The notes under the pieces were generated by a model. It searched no databases. It was given only the letters and a program-made list of their open reading frames with translations, and was not told the DNA's origin. A stretch of 64,000 nucleotides of DNA. Origin: Parietaria judaica (lineage: Eukaryota; Streptophyta; Magnoliopsida; Rosales; Urticaceae). The position numbers and the translations under genes were made by a program. This document shows, in pieces, positions 62,039 to 64,000 of this stretch (position 1 is the stretch's first letter; each line of letters begins with the position of its first letter). The stretch covers positions 14,708,606 to 14,772,605 of the forward strand of contig OX940865.1 in NCBI GenBank assembly GCA_954871525.1, given 5' to 3'.

Positions 62039-62690
62039 ACATGAGGAAACCACACAAGCCTCCTCTACGGCGCAGCAATCGATGTACATCTTCAGCAAGG
62101 AGTTGCTCACCAAAACGTCGAACTCCAACCCTCGCTCGCGAGCAATCCTGTGGATGCTCCGCCCCTCCTCCAGCCATCGCCATCGCTACATTATCAATAT
62201 CCGCGTCAGAATCCGCCATCTCGTGGAACAAAGCGATCGCCGACCCCGGCTTCCCCTCCTTGACTTACATCCGCGAGATGAGAGTCCACGAGACCGAGTT
62301 CTTCACCGGTAACTGGTCGAGGATCATCCACTTCGCCTTATCGACGCATCCAAGCTCCCATACATCTCGAGCAGTGCGGTGACGACGTACTGGTCCGGCG
62401 CGAAGCCGAGCCTGATCGCCTGCCCGTGGACCTGTTCCCCGAAGGACAAGTCCCCAGCGAGGCGCGACACGGCCGAGAGAATCCGCGGGATAATCCAGCG
62501 ATCGGGCCGGACCCCACATAGCAGCATCTGCTGGTAGGTGAACACGATGTGACGGAGCTCACCGTTGAGCAAGTGCGTTTGGATTAGGCTGTTCCAAGCG
62601 AACGTGTCTAAGAGAGGCATTTCGTCGAACACCTGGTGGCCAAAATCCATATCCGCCGGTTTCGCCACTGAGCTCGCGTTTCCCGCGCAA
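62039..62690 (-). pseudogene. captured PPR-protein fragment, frameshifted
   Basis: Minus-strand pentatricopeptide repeats: FGHQVFDEMPLLDTFAWNSL, RPDRWIIPRILSAVSRLAGD, GEQVHGQAIRLGFAPDQYVV and TALLEMYGSLD. Near 62350 the frame changes (AKWMILDQLPVKNSVSWTLI), a TAA or frame change interrupts after LISRM, and a third frame shows RERGLEFDVLVSNSLLKMYI. PPR proteins bind organelle RNA; this is a fragment of a PLS-type member and cannot be functional as a whole. Its N-terminal end lies toward 62690, next to further GC-rich DNA of the same capture. Confidence 0.8.
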
Positions 62691-63118
62691 CGACGCCGTA
62701 AGGGAGGCTTGGCGTCGTTTTTGGCATGGTGGGTCGGCGAGAAAACGGAGGGTTTTGGGCTGAGAATGGTTGCTGGGTTGAAGAAATGGTGGGAGTTTGA
62801 TCAGAGGGAAGTGGCGACTGGTCTATCGGCGGAGAAGAAGCAGTGGGCTTCCATTGCTGGTCTTCAGAGAGAGCAATTGGTGTTCTTCAGAGAGGGTCGA
62901 AGCGAGAGTGAGAGTGAAGAAGACATTCGATTGAAACGAGGTATGTATTTGATAAGAGCAGAGTCCGACCGCAGATCCGACGGCGGAGAAGGAGACCGTG
63001 GTGGAGGATTCGTAAGACGGAAGCTCGGAGACCATGGCGAAGAAGGAGAAGGTGGAGATCGGAGACCGTTGTGCTGGTTGTGGTGCGAGTGCTTCGATTT
63101 GGGAATAAGGGTAGTGTA
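62691..63118. other. GC-richer captured segment of unknown origin
   Basis: It has overlapping open frames on both strands (plus 62565-63119, minus 62823-63035 and 62887-63261) without a known domain. Base composition differs sharply from the MULE ends, so it is probably captured genic DNA, perhaps the leader of the PPR gene or a third locus. The true strand is not clear. Confidence 0.4.
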
Positions 63119-63345
63119 GGAATAAAAATTAAAGAATGAGTATAATTTAGATTAATGATACTATGAGTAATTTTTTTAAAAGTTTGTTGATTACTGAGTA
63201 TTTTCTTAATAACCCTATTTACTTCACAATTTTGTAAATTAAACCAAAATTTGAGAGCCAATAAATAATATTTGGCTCAAAATTGTTTAAAAAGACCATT
63301 AATTTATTATCACAAAATTCACAATTCATTACACAAGTTGCCCAA

Positions 63346-63531
63346 TGGGCCTGACAGATATCTATCTTCACTCTTCCAACTGGCAATCATCGCCACCGTC
63401 GATCCGACCCAAACCCGAACCGAACCGAAAATATCTCAATAAACTCGTAACATTCCACATATCTCACATCTCTTCAACGGTCGAGATCAAAGACAGAACC
63501 CGACCCGAACCGAGAGTATCCCCATAAATAC
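63346..63531 (+). promoter_or_regulatory. promoter of the cpRNP gene
   Basis: A site II element TGGGCC (63346-63351) is common before nuclear genes for organelle and housekeeping proteins. CCCGAACCGAACCG-type repeats follow. A TATA box CATAAATAC lies at about 63523-63531, then a CT-rich leader with CTCTCTCTCT at about 63545. The Pack-MULE ends only about 130 bases upstream of the site II element. Confidence 0.6.
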
Positions 63532-63623
63532 GGGTACAAATATCCTCTCTCTCTGTTATCTTCTTTGCCTTAAACCCTCACTCACTCTCCGAAACCTTAT
63601 CTTCTCCAAGAACCAGAGCAGCC

Positions 63624-63974
63624 ATGGCAGCCACAGCCACAGCCTCGTCCCTCGCCATGGCGTCCCTCACGCCCAAGACGCTCTCGCTCTTCGCCGCCAA
63701 GCGCGGCTTCCTCTCGCTCCCGCTCTCCCCGTCTCCGCTCAGGAGCGGCCTCGTCGTGGCCTCGAAGGGGTTCCGGGGGCTCTCGGCGTCGAGGATGGTG
63801 CCGAAGGTCGCCATTTCGTCGGAGTTCGAGCAGGACGAGGAGGTGCTCAGCGGCGACGACGGGGGGAGCTTCTCGCAGGACCTCAAGCTCTTCGTCGGCA
63901 ACCTCCCGTTCAGCTGCGACAGCTCGCAGCTCGCCGGGCTCTTCGAGAGAGCCGGGAATGTGGAGATGGTTGAG
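63624..63974 (+). CDS. CP29: chloroplast ribonucleoprotein, CP29-like, exon 1 (partial)
   Basis: From ATG at 63624, 117 codons run to the donor GAG/GTATGA at 63974. Residues 1 to about 55 are rich in A, S, T, L and R and acid-poor, a typical chloroplast transit peptide. An acidic stretch follows (EFEQDEEVLSGDDGG). The first RRM begins at about residue 92 with DLKLFVGNLPF, whose LFVGNL is the RNP2 motif, and continues as LFERAGNVEMVE, closely matching the 29-kDa cpRNPs. By family knowledge these proteins carry two RRMs and stabilise and edit chloroplast mRNAs. The rest of RRM1, the linker and RRM2 lie beyond the window. Reading through the donor gives an immediate TGA, which supports splicing here. 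Confidence 0.88.
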
Positions 63975-64000
63975 GTATGAAGCTCTCTCTCTCTCTCTTC

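Larger units (their letters stand above)
57851..63215. mobile_element. Pack-MULE (Mutator-like) with perfect 9-bp target duplication
   Basis: TATTTACTT lies directly outside both ends (57842-57850 and 63216-63224), the 9-bp duplication typical of Mutator-like elements. The ends begin GGGCTTTTTAGCAAAATACC on the left and, in reverse complement, GGGTTATTAAGAAAATACTC on the right. The similarity extends roughly 110 bases with changes. The 5365-base interior has no transposase. It holds host gene fragments (AMP deaminase 5' end, PPR) and a long minisatellite. It inserted 399 bases upstream of the cpRNP start codon. Confidence 0.88.

Overview
This is plant nuclear DNA, almost certainly from a eudicot. 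It is AT-rich, with GT-AG introns, an intact ethylene-signalling gene EIN2, an F-box/FBA gene, an RPS2/RPS5-type NLR relic, the first exon of a nuclear-encoded chloroplast RNA-binding protein, and many plant-type transposable elements. I cannot name the species from sequence alone. No rRNA, tRNA or CRISPR array was seen.

Layout. 1-7.5 kb: gene-poor AT-rich DNA with one or two hAT-like termini. 7.7-14.8 kb: EIN2 on the minus strand, seven coding exons, predicted 1277 aa, with a leader carrying a short uORF and a TATA box. 14.8-27.1 kb: intergenic DNA with two copies of one MITE family, a second foldback family, a 573-bp non-autonomous hAT-like element and a 2146-bp solo LTR with a perfect GTGAT duplication. 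27.1-30.7 kb: an F-box gene between two ~630-bp inverted arms, each arm carrying a Helitron 3' end, with a 524-bp hairpin MITE just upstream of the gene. 30.7-31.7 kb: a MITE arm and the 3' end of a Ty1-copia element. 32.3-37.5 kb: a hAT element with a nearly complete but broken BED-finger transposase. 38.2-48.3 kb: two related non-autonomous Helitrons on the minus strand. The first contains a solo LTR, and a 1.4-kb palindrome lies between the two. 48.6-54.0 kb: a small TIR element, an array of exon-like cassettes, nested TIR elements, and a B3-like gene with a tandem duplication before it and an 11-copy 53-bp array growing out of its last codons. 55.1-57.7 kb: a CC-NBS-LRR pseudogene. 57.85-63.2 kb: a Pack-MULE with a perfect 9-bp target duplication, holding an AMP deaminase 5' fragment, a broken PPR fragment and a ~2.5-kb minisatellite of palindromic 20-bp units. 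63.6 kb to the end: promoter and exon 1 of a CP29-type chloroplast ribonucleoprotein.

The host genes that look functional are EIN2, the F-box gene, probably the B3-like gene, and the cpRNP. Nothing suggests they act in one pathway. The main theme is transposon-driven remodelling: gene-fragment capture, inverted duplication around a gene, and local tandem amplification of exon pieces. The Pack-MULE with its palindromic array, the exon-cassette array and the F-box inverted repeat are the best candidates for something not yet described.
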